A stretch of 13,215 nucleotides of DNA from HGM04593 sp045578665. GTDB lineage: Bacteria > Bacteroidota > Bacteroidia > Bacteroidales > Bacteroidaceae. The notes under the pieces were generated by a model that saw only the letters and a list, made by a program, of their open reading frames with translations, made no database searches and was not told the origin of the DNA. The position numbers were made by a program, and so were the translations under genes. This document shows positions 1-7,167 of the stretch, one piece after another. The stretch spans positions 1 through 13,215 of the forward strand of contig JAZNKR010000153.1 of assembly GCA_045578665.1 (NCBI GenBank). The letters are read 5' to 3'. The first letter of the stretch is position 1, and the number at the start of each line of letters is the position of its first letter.

Positions 1-28
1 TCCCTCTTATCCAAGAGGGAGAGTTTTA
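1..28 (+). terminator. Terminator-like hairpin of a gene ending left of the window
   Basis: Bases 1-8 (TCCCTCTT) pair perfectly with 13-20 (AAGAGGGA) around a 4-base loop, followed by GAGTTTTATT. The stem may extend beyond the window edge. The trailing T-run is short, so this is a moderate call. It fits the end of a plus-strand gene converging on the GH27 gene. Confidence 0.5.
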
Positions 29-158
29 TTGATTAAAATTCAATGGTTTAAAGAGTTAAAACTATTCTTTTAGGTATAATATCGCATAATCATTTTCTCT
101 TATTTCGAACTCACGTTAAAAAAAAATTTAAACAATTTCTAATAATCAGCAACAAATC

Positions 159-206
159 AAAGCATAATGGGAGTGTGCAATTGGTCGCACACTCCCATTA
201 TGCTTT
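159..206 (-). terminator. Long perfect hairpin downstream of the GH27 gene
   Basis: Bases 159-178 pair without mismatch with 187-206 (20 bp) around an 8-base loop (AATTGGTC). It begins about 20 bases past the stop codon of the minus-strand GH27 gene, so it most likely ends that transcript. The outer pairs supply A on one side and T on the other, but no clean T-run follows on either strand. Termination may therefore be imperfect, or the structure may mainly protect the 3' end. Confidence 0.6.
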
Positions 207-225
207 AATTTCTTCAAGGAAGCTA

Positions 226-1872
226 TTATTTCTTTATTACGTAAGGTTTGTCAACAATCTTCTCCTCTGTGTTGGGAGGTGAAACAATCAGCAGCGAGCA
301 ACCGTGAGGAGCAACTTCCTCTTCGTAGCGGTCGCGGGGACCGATTTCTGCAACATCCTTCTGGCGCCATACGTCGCGCACTGTAATCTTCTTGCTCCAC
401 AAGCCGAGTGTACGGGGAGTGAAACCGATCTTCTTGGGAGTAGTAGAGGTGTTGAAGAGACCAACAGCAAGGTTGCCGTTCTCGAGGATTTTCACATACA
501 CTACATAACCGTCACCACGGAAATAGGGAACACCGCGCATACCAAGAGGGTCCTGACAGATGTCGTTTACCTCGTAGTTGCAGAGGAGGCTCAATGTAAA
601 GTCATCCATCTGTGCAATGTCGCAACCGATGAGGAAGGGTGACGAGAAGAGTGCCCAAAGCGAAATGTGTGTGTACTGTTCGTCGGGAGTGAGGCGTGTG
701 TAGTGGAGATTGGGACCCCATCCAACCATACCTACAACAAGCATGTCGGCATCTGCCCAATGACCGGGACCGCTGAATGCGGGCCAACGGTCCTGAGGAC
801 CGAAACCGATGCGTACGATGCTGCTCCATGTATCGAAGATGTCGTCTGTTGTACGCCAGCACTGTGTGAGTTTAGCCCATGTGTGAGCCATTGCAAAGGG
901 GTCGGAACCTGAGATGCTGAGTGCAATGTCGCGACCTGTCTCGCGCAAAGCGTCTGCCATCTCCTTTGTATAGTAATAGTCGTTGGGGTTCCAGTCGTAT
1001 TTCAGATAGTCGATACCCCAGTCTGCCCACTGCTGTGCATCCTGTTTTGCAAAAGAGTAGGCACCGTGGTAGCGGAAGTAACCGCTGTGCAATTTTTTGT
1101 TGGGGTCGTCGAGTCTATAGTTCTCGTCGCAAACACCTTTATCTATCCAGTCGTATTTACCCTCGGGGTTGTCGCACTGTGTACCGATGTGACCCAGATA
1201 TGTGCACACCCAGGGAGCAGAATAGATACCTGCCTTGAGACCCATTCCGTGGATAGTCTCCACAAGACCCTTGATGTCTGAGAACTTCTTGTTGGGCTGT
1301 ATGGCGTTGTATTTACCGCCACGTACACCTTGCCAGCCATCGTCGATATTTATATAGGTATATCCATAGTTTGCAAGACCTTTTTCGACCATTGCCTTGG
1401 CTGAGCTGAGCACCTTCTCCTGGCTCACACTCTTTCCCCAACAGTTCCAGCTGTTCCATCCCATAGGAGGAGTGAGCAGAATATCCTCACCCACAACAAT
1501 GCGGAGGTCACGCTCTGCCTCGCCGAGAGAGTTCTTTGCGCGAAGCTTTACATTATATGTACCCTTTTTCTTGAGCACGCCGGTGATGATACCGGTATTC
1601 TCGTCGAGTTTGAGACCTTTGGGCAATCCCTCTGCCGAGAATGTCATGGGGCGGATACCTGTTGCAGCAATCGTGTAACGGAACTCAGCCTTAGGACGTA
1701 CACCGAACACTTTTGCACTGTTGATGCGCGGAGTGTTAGGGGCGGGAGGTGTAAGGATGTACTTTGTGTAATCGGGGGCTACAGCCTTCTTCTCCTGCGC
1801 AGCCGCTTGCTGGGGCAACATTGCCGCCACAGTCAGCGTCAGAGCAAGAAATAAATTTACAAAATGTTTCAT
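226..1872 (-). CDS. Secreted alpha-galactosidase, GH27 family, with N-terminal Ig-like domain
   Basis: A 548-residue glycoside hydrolase of clan GH-D, expected to remove terminal alpha-linked galactose from oligo- or polysaccharides in the periplasm or at the surface. Residues 1-26 form a signal peptide (hydrophobic core, then QAAAQ). Residues about 45-128 look like a putative Ig (He_PIG-type) domain, with the hallmark GLPKGLKLDENTGIITG. The catalytic (beta/alpha)8 barrel begins at TPPMGWNSWNCWG (134-146). The nucleophile is Asp293 in YLKYDWN and the acid/base is Asp344 in CWRTTDDI, placed by the spacing known for the family (Arg+4). The GHWADADML motif lies at 370-378. A C-terminal beta domain covers about 440-533. 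The family also contains alpha-N-acetylgalactosaminidases and isomaltodextranases, so the exact sugar is uncertain. No SusC/D pair is visible nearby. The gene appears to be a single transcription unit. Confidence 0.93.
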   Translation of the reverse strand: MKHFVNLFLALTLTVAAMLPQQAAAQEKKAVAPDYTKYILTPPAPNTPRINSAKVFGVRPKAEFRYTIAATGIRPMTFSAEGLPKGLKLDENTGIITGVLKKKGTYNVKLRAKNSLGEAERDLRIVVGEDILLTPPMGWNSWNCWGKSVSQEKVLSSAKAMVEKGLANYGYTYINIDDGWQGVRGGKYNAIQPNKKFSDIKGLVETIHGMGLKAGIYSAPWVCTYLGHIGTQCDNPEGKYDWIDKGVCDENYRLDDPNKKLHSGYFRYHGAYSFAKQDAQQWADWGIDYLKYDWNPNDYYYTKEMADALRETGRDIALSISGSDPFAMAHTWAKLTQCWRTTDDIFDTWSSIVRIGFGPQDRWPAFSGPGHWADADMLVVGMVGWGPNLHYTRLTPDEQYTHISLWALFSSPFLIGCDIAQMDDFTLSLLCNYEVNDICQDPLGMRGVPYFRGDGYVVYVKILENGNLAVGLFNTSTTPKKIGFTPRTLGLWSKKITVRDVWRQKDVAEIGPRDRYEEEVAPHGCSLLIVSPPNTEEKIVDKPYVIKK

Positions 1873-1928
1873 AGTATTGTTATTTGGATTAAATTAATAT
1901 TCGCAATGTAAAGTAACTTTAAGTAACG

Positions 1929-1936
1929 CAAAGTTA
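1929..1936 (-). promoter_or_regulatory. Putative Bacteroidetes -7 element for the GH27 gene
   Basis: On the minus strand this reads TAACTTTG, matching TAnnTTTG, 57 bases upstream of the start codon. No good -33 TTTG is seen at the expected 19-21 bases. It is embedded in a cluster of GTAAC/GTTAC words (1923-1937 form GTAAC-N5-GTTAC), which could be a regulator site. Confidence 0.5.
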
Positions 1937-2010
1937 CAAAATTTACAATACATTGGTATTGGAAAAGGAAATAAAAATCGCAAATAAAATTCGATATACG
2001 ACAAAAGAGT

Positions 2011-2041
2011 AAAAAAAATCCGCCCCTAAGAGCGGATTTTT
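2011..2041 (-). terminator. Rho-independent terminator of rpsO
   Basis: Bases 2014-2023 pair perfectly with 2032-2041 (10 bp, core ATCCGC/GCGGAT) around an 8-base loop. Read on the minus strand it lies 20 bases past the rpsO stop codon and runs into a stretch of eight T, the canonical layout. Confidence 0.88.
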
Positions 2042-2061
2042 GTCTTTTGCAGCTGCGCGAA

Positions 2062-2331
2062 TTATCGACGCAAGCCCAATTTTGCTACGATAGCACGGTA
2101 GCGCTCGATGTCGCGGTCCTTAAGATATTTAAGGAGGGCACGGCGTTTACCTACCAACATAGTCAAAGCTCTCTGTGTGCTATAATCTTTACGGTTAGCT
2201 TTGAGGTGTTCCGTCAAATGGGCAATACGGTATGAAAACAATGCTATCTGGCTCTCTGCAGAACCGGTATCAGAGTTAGACTTTCCGTAAGTACCAAAGA
2301 TCTCTTGTTTTTTAGCTGCATCTAAATACAT
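2062..2331 (-). CDS. rpsO: 30S ribosomal protein S15
   Basis: Small-subunit protein S15 binds the central domain of 16S rRNA early in assembly and contributes to an inter-subunit bridge. The 89 residues match the family's normal length when translation starts at the ATG whose first base is 2331 (MYLDAAKKQEIF). A TTG two codons further upstream (2337) is in frame but would add two residues and is not preferred. Diagnostic segments are SDTGSAESQIALFSYRI, HLTEHLKANRKDY and the C-terminal block GKRRALLKYLKDRDIERY. It is divergent from typA, followed by a strong terminator, and preceded by its own Bacteroidetes promoter. Confidence 0.98.
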   Translation of the reverse strand: MYLDAAKKQEIFGTYGKSNSDTGSAESQIALFSYRIAHLTEHLKANRKDYSTQRALTMLVGKRRALLKYLKDRDIERYRAIVAKLGLRR

Positions 2332-2375
2332 AGACAATTTGTTTTAAAAAGTATTAAATATGTTTTTTAGCGGCG

Positions 2376-2406
2376 CAAAGGTAAGCATATTTTTTGGAAT
2401 AACAAT
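2376..2406 (-). promoter_or_regulatory. rpsO promoter (Bacteroidetes type)
   Basis: On the minus strand the -7 element reads TACCTTTG (complement of 2376-2383). A -33-like ATTG (complement of 2403-2406) lies upstream. The spacer counted from the TTG is 19 bases, as expected for this group's primary sigma factor. The implied leader before the ATG at 2331 is about 40 bases. Confidence 0.75.
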
Positions 2407-2531
2407 CAATTCCATGCTTTTTATTTATCACGACTGATAAAATTGACAAAAACACACGGAACAATCCGGTTATAGTATAGTCTATATTCGCAGTTTGCTG
2501 CAAATATATGAACAGATTCGATATTTTATTG

Positions 2532-2539
2532 TAAATTTG
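2532..2539 (+). promoter_or_regulatory. Putative -7 element of the typA promoter
   Basis: TAAATTTG matches TAnnTTTG and lies 55 bases before the typA start. The -33 region at the expected spacing (TGAA) is weak. A small hairpin, GCAGC-TAC-GCTGC (2559-2571), would lie in the leader. Confidence 0.5.
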
Positions 2540-2593
2540 CAACTGTAAAAAACAAACGGCAGCTACGCTGCAAAAAATCACTCATTCACAACT

Positions 2594-4396
2594 ATGCAGG
2601 ATATAAGAAACATTGCCATCATAGCCCACGTAGACCACGGCAAGACAACATTGGTCGACAAATTGATGTTGGCCGGCAATCTGTTGAAAGAACAGGATAA
2701 CGATGCACTCACACTCGACAACAACGACCTTGAGAGGGAGCGCGGTATAACCATTCTATCGAAGAATGTATCTATCAGATATAAGAACACCAAGATAAAC
2801 ATCATAGACACTCCGGGACACTCCGACTTCGGAGGCGAAGTAGAACGCGTGCTCAACATGGCAGACGGCTGTCTGCTGCTTGTGGACGCATTCGAGGGGC
2901 CAATGCCCCAGACACGTTTCGTGCTTCAGAAGGCGTTGCAGATAGGTCTGAAGCCCATAGTGGTGGTAAACAAGGTCGACAAGCCCAACTGCCGCCCCGA
3001 CGAGGTACACGAAATGGTATTCGACCTCATGTTCTCTCTCGAGGCAAATGAAGAGCAGCTCGACTTCCCCGTTATCTTCGGCTCGGCAAAGAACAATTGG
3101 ATGAGCACCGACTGGCGCAACCAGACCGACAATCTTATCCCACTGCTCGATGCCATCATTGAGCACATACCAGCCCCCGAGCAGAACGAAGGTACCCCCC
3201 AGATGCTCATCACCTCACTCGACTACTCTCCCTACACAGGACGTATAGCCATAGGACGTGTGCACCGCGGCGAACTGACAGAGGGCAGCAACGTAACACT
3301 TGTAAACCGCAACGGCGAGGAGTCAAAGGTGAGAATAAAGGAGCTTCACACATTCGAGGGATTGGGACGCAAACGTGCCGAGAAGGTGGACTGCGGAGAC
3401 ATCTGCGCCATCGTTGGACTCGAGAAGTTTGAAATAGGCGACACCATATGCGACTTTGAGAACCCCGAGCCCCTGCCTCCCATCAGCATCGACGAGCCTA
3501 CGATGAGTATGCTCTTCACCATCAACGACTCTCCATTCTTCGGCAAAGAGGGCAAATTCGTAACCTCGCGCCACATACAGGAGCGACTCGACAAGGAGCT
3601 CGACAAGAACCTCGCACTGCGTGTGAGCAAGGCGGCAGACGAGGACAGCTGGACAGTCTACGGGCGCGGTGTGCTCCATCTCTCTGTGCTCATAGAGACC
3701 ATGCGCCGCGAAGGGTACGAACTGCAGGTGGGACAGCCACAGGTTATATACAAGGAGATTGACGGTGTACGCTGCGAGCCGGTAGAGGAGCTTACGATAA
3801 ATGTTCCCTCGGACTACTCGAGCAAGATGATTGACATGATCACCCGCCGCAAGGGCGAAATGACATCGATGGAGGCGCAGGGCGACCGCGTGAACATAGA
3901 GTTCATCATCCCCTCACGAGGCATCATCGGACTCAGAACAAACATACTCACAGCATCGGCAGGAGAGGCCATCATGGCACACCGCTTCAAAGAGTACCAG
4001 CCCTACAAAGGCGACATAGAACGCCGCGTAAACGGTTCAATGGTGGCAATGGAGAGCGGCACGGCATTTGCATATGCCATAGACAAGCTCCAGGAGCGTG
4101 GACGCTTCTTCATCAACCCCCAGGAGGATGTATATGCCGGACAGGTGGTAGGAGAGCACGTACACGACAACGACCTTGTGATAAACGTTACAAAGAGCAA
4201 AAAGCTCACCAACATGCGTGCCAGCGGCTCCGACGACAAAGTACGCATCGTTCCCCCTATAGTATTCTCACTCGAAGAGGCATTGGAATACATCAAAGAG
4301 GATGAATATGTAGAGGTTACTCCCAAATCTATGCGCATGCGCAAGATTATCCTCGATGAGCTCGAACGCAAGAGAGCAAACAAGGAGAGTAAATAA
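2594..4396 (+). CDS. typA: Ribosome-associated translational GTPase TypA/BipA
   Basis: TypA (BipA) is an EF-G-like GTPase that binds 70S ribosomes and affects ribosome assembly, low-temperature growth and stress responses. The 600 residues are the normal full length. The G-domain motifs are in order: AHVDHGKTT (G1, 11-19), RERGITI (G2, 48-54), DTPGH (G3, 72-76), NKVDK (G4, 126-130) and SAK (G5, 164-166). After these come the beta-barrel domain II, the EF-G-like domains III and V, and the BipA-specific C-terminal domain. That C-terminal domain contains the SRGIIGLR-type segment and ends in the basic KSMRMRK region. The start is the ATG giving MQDIRNIAIIAHVDHGK, which leaves G1 at its normal position. 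It is transcribed divergently from rpsO. The next gene begins 57 bases downstream with no terminator between, so co-transcription is likely. Confidence 0.98.
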   Translation: MQDIRNIAIIAHVDHGKTTLVDKLMLAGNLLKEQDNDALTLDNNDLERERGITILSKNVSIRYKNTKINIIDTPGHSDFGGEVERVLNMADGCLLLVDAFEGPMPQTRFVLQKALQIGLKPIVVVNKVDKPNCRPDEVHEMVFDLMFSLEANEEQLDFPVIFGSAKNNWMSTDWRNQTDNLIPLLDAIIEHIPAPEQNEGTPQMLITSLDYSPYTGRIAIGRVHRGELTEGSNVTLVNRNGEESKVRIKELHTFEGLGRKRAEKVDCGDICAIVGLEKFEIGDTICDFENPEPLPPISIDEPTMSMLFTINDSPFFGKEGKFVTSRHIQERLDKELDKNLALRVSKAADEDSWTVYGRGVLHLSVLIETMRREGYELQVGQPQVIYKEIDGVRCEPVEELTINVPSDYSSKMIDMITRRKGEMTSMEAQGDRVNIEFIIPSRGIIGLRTNILTASAGEAIMAHRFKEYQPYKGDIERRVNGSMVAMESGTAFAYAIDKLQERGRFFINPQEDVYAGQVVGEHVHDNDLVINVTKSKKLTNMRASGSDDKVRIVPPIVFSLEEALEYIKEDEYVEVTPKSMRMRKIILDELERKRANKESK

Positions 4397-4431
4397 TAAA
4401 GAGTAAATAAAGGAGAGTAAATAAGGAGAAC
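4382..4431 (+). repeat. Imperfect short tandem repeat across the typA stop codon
   Basis: AAGGAGAGTAAAT occurs exactly at 4382-4394 and 4410-4422. A degenerate copy (AAAGAGTAAAT, 4398-4408) lies between them and a partial one (AAGGAGA, 4423-4429) follows. The first copy encodes the last residues and part of the stop codon of typA. The others fill most of the gap to the lipoprotein gene and place several AAGGAG words there, the last 26 bases before the next start codon. Confidence 0.8.
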
Positions 4432-4453
4432 AAACAACAAGAGACCGAAAACA

Positions 4454-5527
4454 ATGAGAAACATCCTCCACATATTGGCATTCACACTGCTTCTGTGCGC
4501 CTGCGGTGAAGAGTTGCCACTCTACCGGCTCAACGGCAAAGTAGAGGGCAGTAGCGACACGCTCTATCTCTACGGACTCGACAGACGCTACGAATATGTA
4601 GATACCATCGTAGCCGACGAGGAGGGCAGGTTCGAGTACATCATCGCCACCGACACCCTCTTCCCCGCCAATCTGTTGATGCCCACCGGAAAAGAGATAT
4701 TCGTATATGTGGAGCCCGATGCCTCATCGACACTGGAACGCGACAGCCTCGGCATCTATCGTATAACCGGCAACGGAGTCATGCAACAGACATACGACAG
4801 CATGGCAACGCTGCTCAACAGTCTCTCGCCCTACAAGCATTTCGCCGAGATAGAGAAGTTCGTGGAGAGCAATCCGCTGAACGAGGTGAGCATAATGCTG
4901 TGGAGAAAATACCTTATCGAAATCCACAAACCTTCGAGAAGAGATATTTACAGCATAATGAACAAATTCGGCGGCAGGCTGATGGACAACGACTATGTCA
5001 TCGACTACAAGGAGAAGAATGAGGACAGCCGTCTGAGGACAGGAGTACTCTACTCCTCGATGCCGGCATTCGAATTCACCACCCTCAACAGCACCAAAGT
5101 AACCAATGCCAATTACAAGGAGAAATTCCTTGTCCTCAGTTTCTGGGCATCGTGGGACAGCCTCTCGACCGACCATCTTAAAAATATCACGGCAATAGAC
5201 TCCATCTACAAGGATAGCGAACTTGCTTTTCTCAACATCTCACTCGACTGCGACACAGCCGCATGGAAAGCCGCCATACGCAGGGACTCCATCCCCGGAG
5301 ACCATGTGTGCGACGGCAAGATGTGGAACAACCCGCTTGTCAAGCGCTACGACATAGGGCGCATACCCTACTCTGTCATAGTCAATCCCCAACTGCTCAA
5401 TGTCCACTACAACATCTCCCCCGACAAGATAAAGAACGAAATGGATTCGCTTGTAAGCGACCACAAAGAGAAGGAGAAGGAGAAGAAAGAGAAGGAGAAA
5501 AAGAGGAAAAGCAACAAACGCAAATAA
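4454..5527 (+). CDS. Lipoprotein with DUF4369-like N-terminus and redox-dead thioredoxin-like domain
   Basis: A 357-residue predicted lipoprotein. The lipobox LCAC has its acylated Cys at position 17, followed by GEE; acidic residues just after the Cys can favour surface export in Bacteroidetes. Residues about 25-75 (LNGKVEGSSDTLYLYGLD, then a DEEGRFEY turn) resemble DUF4369, the usual N-terminal partner of TlpA-like disulfide oxidoreductases in this phylum. Residues about 205-335 look like an AhpC/TlpA thioredoxin fold, with FWASW at 230-234 and a probable cis-Pro at 305 (RIPYSV). However, the WCxxC active site is replaced by W-D-S-L-S, so Asp235 and Ser238 stand where the cysteines should be. 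Thiol-disulfide exchange is therefore unlikely; a binding or scaffold role is an inference. The protein ends in a Lys/Glu-rich tail of about 20 residues. It is probably co-transcribed with typA, and comM starts 6 bases after its stop. Confidence 0.83.
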   Translation: MRNILHILAFTLLLCACGEELPLYRLNGKVEGSSDTLYLYGLDRRYEYVDTIVADEEGRFEYIIATDTLFPANLLMPTGKEIFVYVEPDASSTLERDSLGIYRITGNGVMQQTYDSMATLLNSLSPYKHFAEIEKFVESNPLNEVSIMLWRKYLIEIHKPSRRDIYSIMNKFGGRLMDNDYVIDYKEKNEDSRLRTGVLYSSMPAFEFTTLNSTKVTNANYKEKFLVLSFWASWDSLSTDHLKNITAIDSIYKDSELAFLNISLDCDTAAWKAAIRRDSIPGDHVCDGKMWNNPLVKRYDIGRIPYSVIVNPQLLNVHYNISPDKIKNEMDSLVSDHKEKEKEKKEKEKKRKSNKRK

Positions 5528-5533
5528 CCGCCA

Positions 5534-7072
5534 ATGTTAGTAAAAGTATATGCAGCTGCCCTGCAAGGCATCAATGCCATACAGGTAACGATAGAGGTGA
5601 ATGCCCTGAGGGGTATACGCTTCTTTCTTGTCGGCTTGCCCGACAATGCCGTTAAAGAGAGCCACGAACGTATAAGGTCGGCACTCGAGTTCAACGGTCT
5701 GAAGTTGCCAAGCAAACAGATTGTCGTAAATATGGCACCTGCCGACATACGCAAAGAGGGCTCTGCATACGACCTGCCCATAGCCATAGGAATAATGGCT
5801 GCCGACAACATGGTATCGGCAGAGCATCTGGGCAAATACATGATTATGGGCGAACTTGGACTCGACGGAGGTCTTGTCCCCATCAAAGGCGCGCTGCCCA
5901 TAGCGCTGAAAGCCGCCGAGCTCGGCTACGAGGGAGTGATACTCCCGAGCGGCAATGCCCCCGAAGCAGCGGTCGTAAACAACATAAAGGTATATGCCGT
6001 GGACAACCTCATGCAGGTGATAGGCTTCCTCAATGGCGAGACCACACTCACACCCTACAACATGGATGTAGAGAAGGAGTTCTACTCGCAACAGAGCAGA
6101 TTCGAATTCGACTTTTCCGAGGTACGCGGACAAGAGAGTGTAAAACGCGCATTCGAGGTTGCAGCCGCCGGCGGACACAACCTAATTATGATAGGCCCTC
6201 CCGGAAGCGGCAAATCGATGATGGCAAAGCGTCTGCCATCCATACTGCCGCCACTGACACTGCAGGAGAGTCTCGAAACCACAAAGATACATTCAGTGAG
6301 CGGTACACTCCCTGGCAATTCGGCACTGATAACGCAACGCCCGTTCCGCAGCCCCCACCACACTATTTCGTCAGTGGCACTTTGCGGCGGTGGCAGCAAC
6401 CCTCGCCCCGGAGAGATTTCCCTTGCACACAACGGTGTGCTCTTCCTCGACGAGCTTCCCGAATTCTCACGCGACGTGCTCGAAGTGATGCGCCAGCCAC
6501 TCGAAGACCGCAAGATATGCATCGCACGCGCCAACTACAAGGTTGAATATCCCGCCGGAGTAATGTTCATCGCATCAATGAACCCCTGTCCATGCGGATA
6601 CTACAACCACCCCACCAAACCATGTGTCTGCAACCCCGGTCAGGTGCAACGCTATCTCAACAAAATAAGCGGTCCGCTACTCGACCGCATCGACCTTCAG
6701 ATAGAGATTGTACCGGTGCCTTTTGAAAAGATATCCGACGCGCGACCCGGAGAGCCCAGCGCAGCGATACGCGAACGCGTAATAACCGCCCGCAAGATTC
6801 AGGAGGAGCGTTTCAAAGAGGAAGAGGGCATCTATTGCAATGCACAGATGACACCCAAACTCATTGCAAAATATGCTGCACTCGACGAACAGAGCCTCGC
6901 ATTGCTACGCACGGCAATGAGCCGCTTCAATCTTTCGGCACGCGCCTACGACCGCATACTGAAGGTGGCACGTACCATTGCCGACCTCGATGGCAGCAAG
7001 GATATTCAGAGCCACCACATAGCAGAGGCAATCGGCTACCGCAACCTCGACAGAGAGAGTTGGGGAACATGA
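5534..7072 (+). CDS. comM: YifB/ComM family Mg-chelatase-like AAA+ ATPase
   Basis: ComM (YifB) is a hexameric AAA+ helicase that promotes branch migration when single-stranded DNA is integrated during natural transformation. The family is also widespread in bacteria not known to be competent. The 512 residues are full length. The N-terminal ChlI-like domain (about 1-170) shows the typical FFLVGLPDNAVKESHERIRSA. The ATPase core has Walker A GPPGSGKS (221-228) and Walker B VLFLDE (302-307). The characteristic cysteine motif is CPCG (352-355) and CVC (364-366), followed by QVQRYLNKISGPLLDRIDL with the arginine finger region. The C-terminal Mg-chelatase helical domain (about 420-505) contains LSARAYDRILKVARTIADL. 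The ATG follows the lipoprotein stop by 6 bases, indicating translational coupling or shared transcription. It is intact, which matters because comM is an insertion target for genomic islands in some proteobacteria. Confidence 0.97.
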   Translation: MLVKVYAAALQGINAIQVTIEVNALRGIRFFLVGLPDNAVKESHERIRSALEFNGLKLPSKQIVVNMAPADIRKEGSAYDLPIAIGIMAADNMVSAEHLGKYMIMGELGLDGGLVPIKGALPIALKAAELGYEGVILPSGNAPEAAVVNNIKVYAVDNLMQVIGFLNGETTLTPYNMDVEKEFYSQQSRFEFDFSEVRGQESVKRAFEVAAAGGHNLIMIGPPGSGKSMMAKRLPSILPPLTLQESLETTKIHSVSGTLPGNSALITQRPFRSPHHTISSVALCGGGSNPRPGEISLAHNGVLFLDELPEFSRDVLEVMRQPLEDRKICIARANYKVEYPAGVMFIASMNPCPCGYYNHPTKPCVCNPGQVQRYLNKISGPLLDRIDLQIEIVPVPFEKISDARPGEPSAAIRERVITARKIQEERFKEEEGIYCNAQMTPKLIAKYAALDEQSLALLRTAMSRFNLSARAYDRILKVARTIADLDGSKDIQSHHIAEAIGYRNLDRESWGT

Positions 7073-7167
7073 TATAGCGACACCTACACTAAAGTTGTAT
7101 GAAATAAAGGCTTGACAAAGTAGATAAAAAGAGAAAAACACTCACCCAAACACGCAATTCACATATT

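Noticed and set aside
2062..2337. Start of S15 at the upstream TTG (2337)
   Set aside because: The ATG at 2331 gives the standard 89-residue protein; the TTG start adds two residues without family support.
7084..7130. Promoter for the TPR operon (TAAAGTTG at 7090-7097 or TTGACA at 7112-7117)
   Set aside because: TAAAGTTG misses one position of TAnnTTTG and has no -33 element at the right distance. TTGACA lacks a matching -10 and is not the pattern used in this phylum. I could not support either one.
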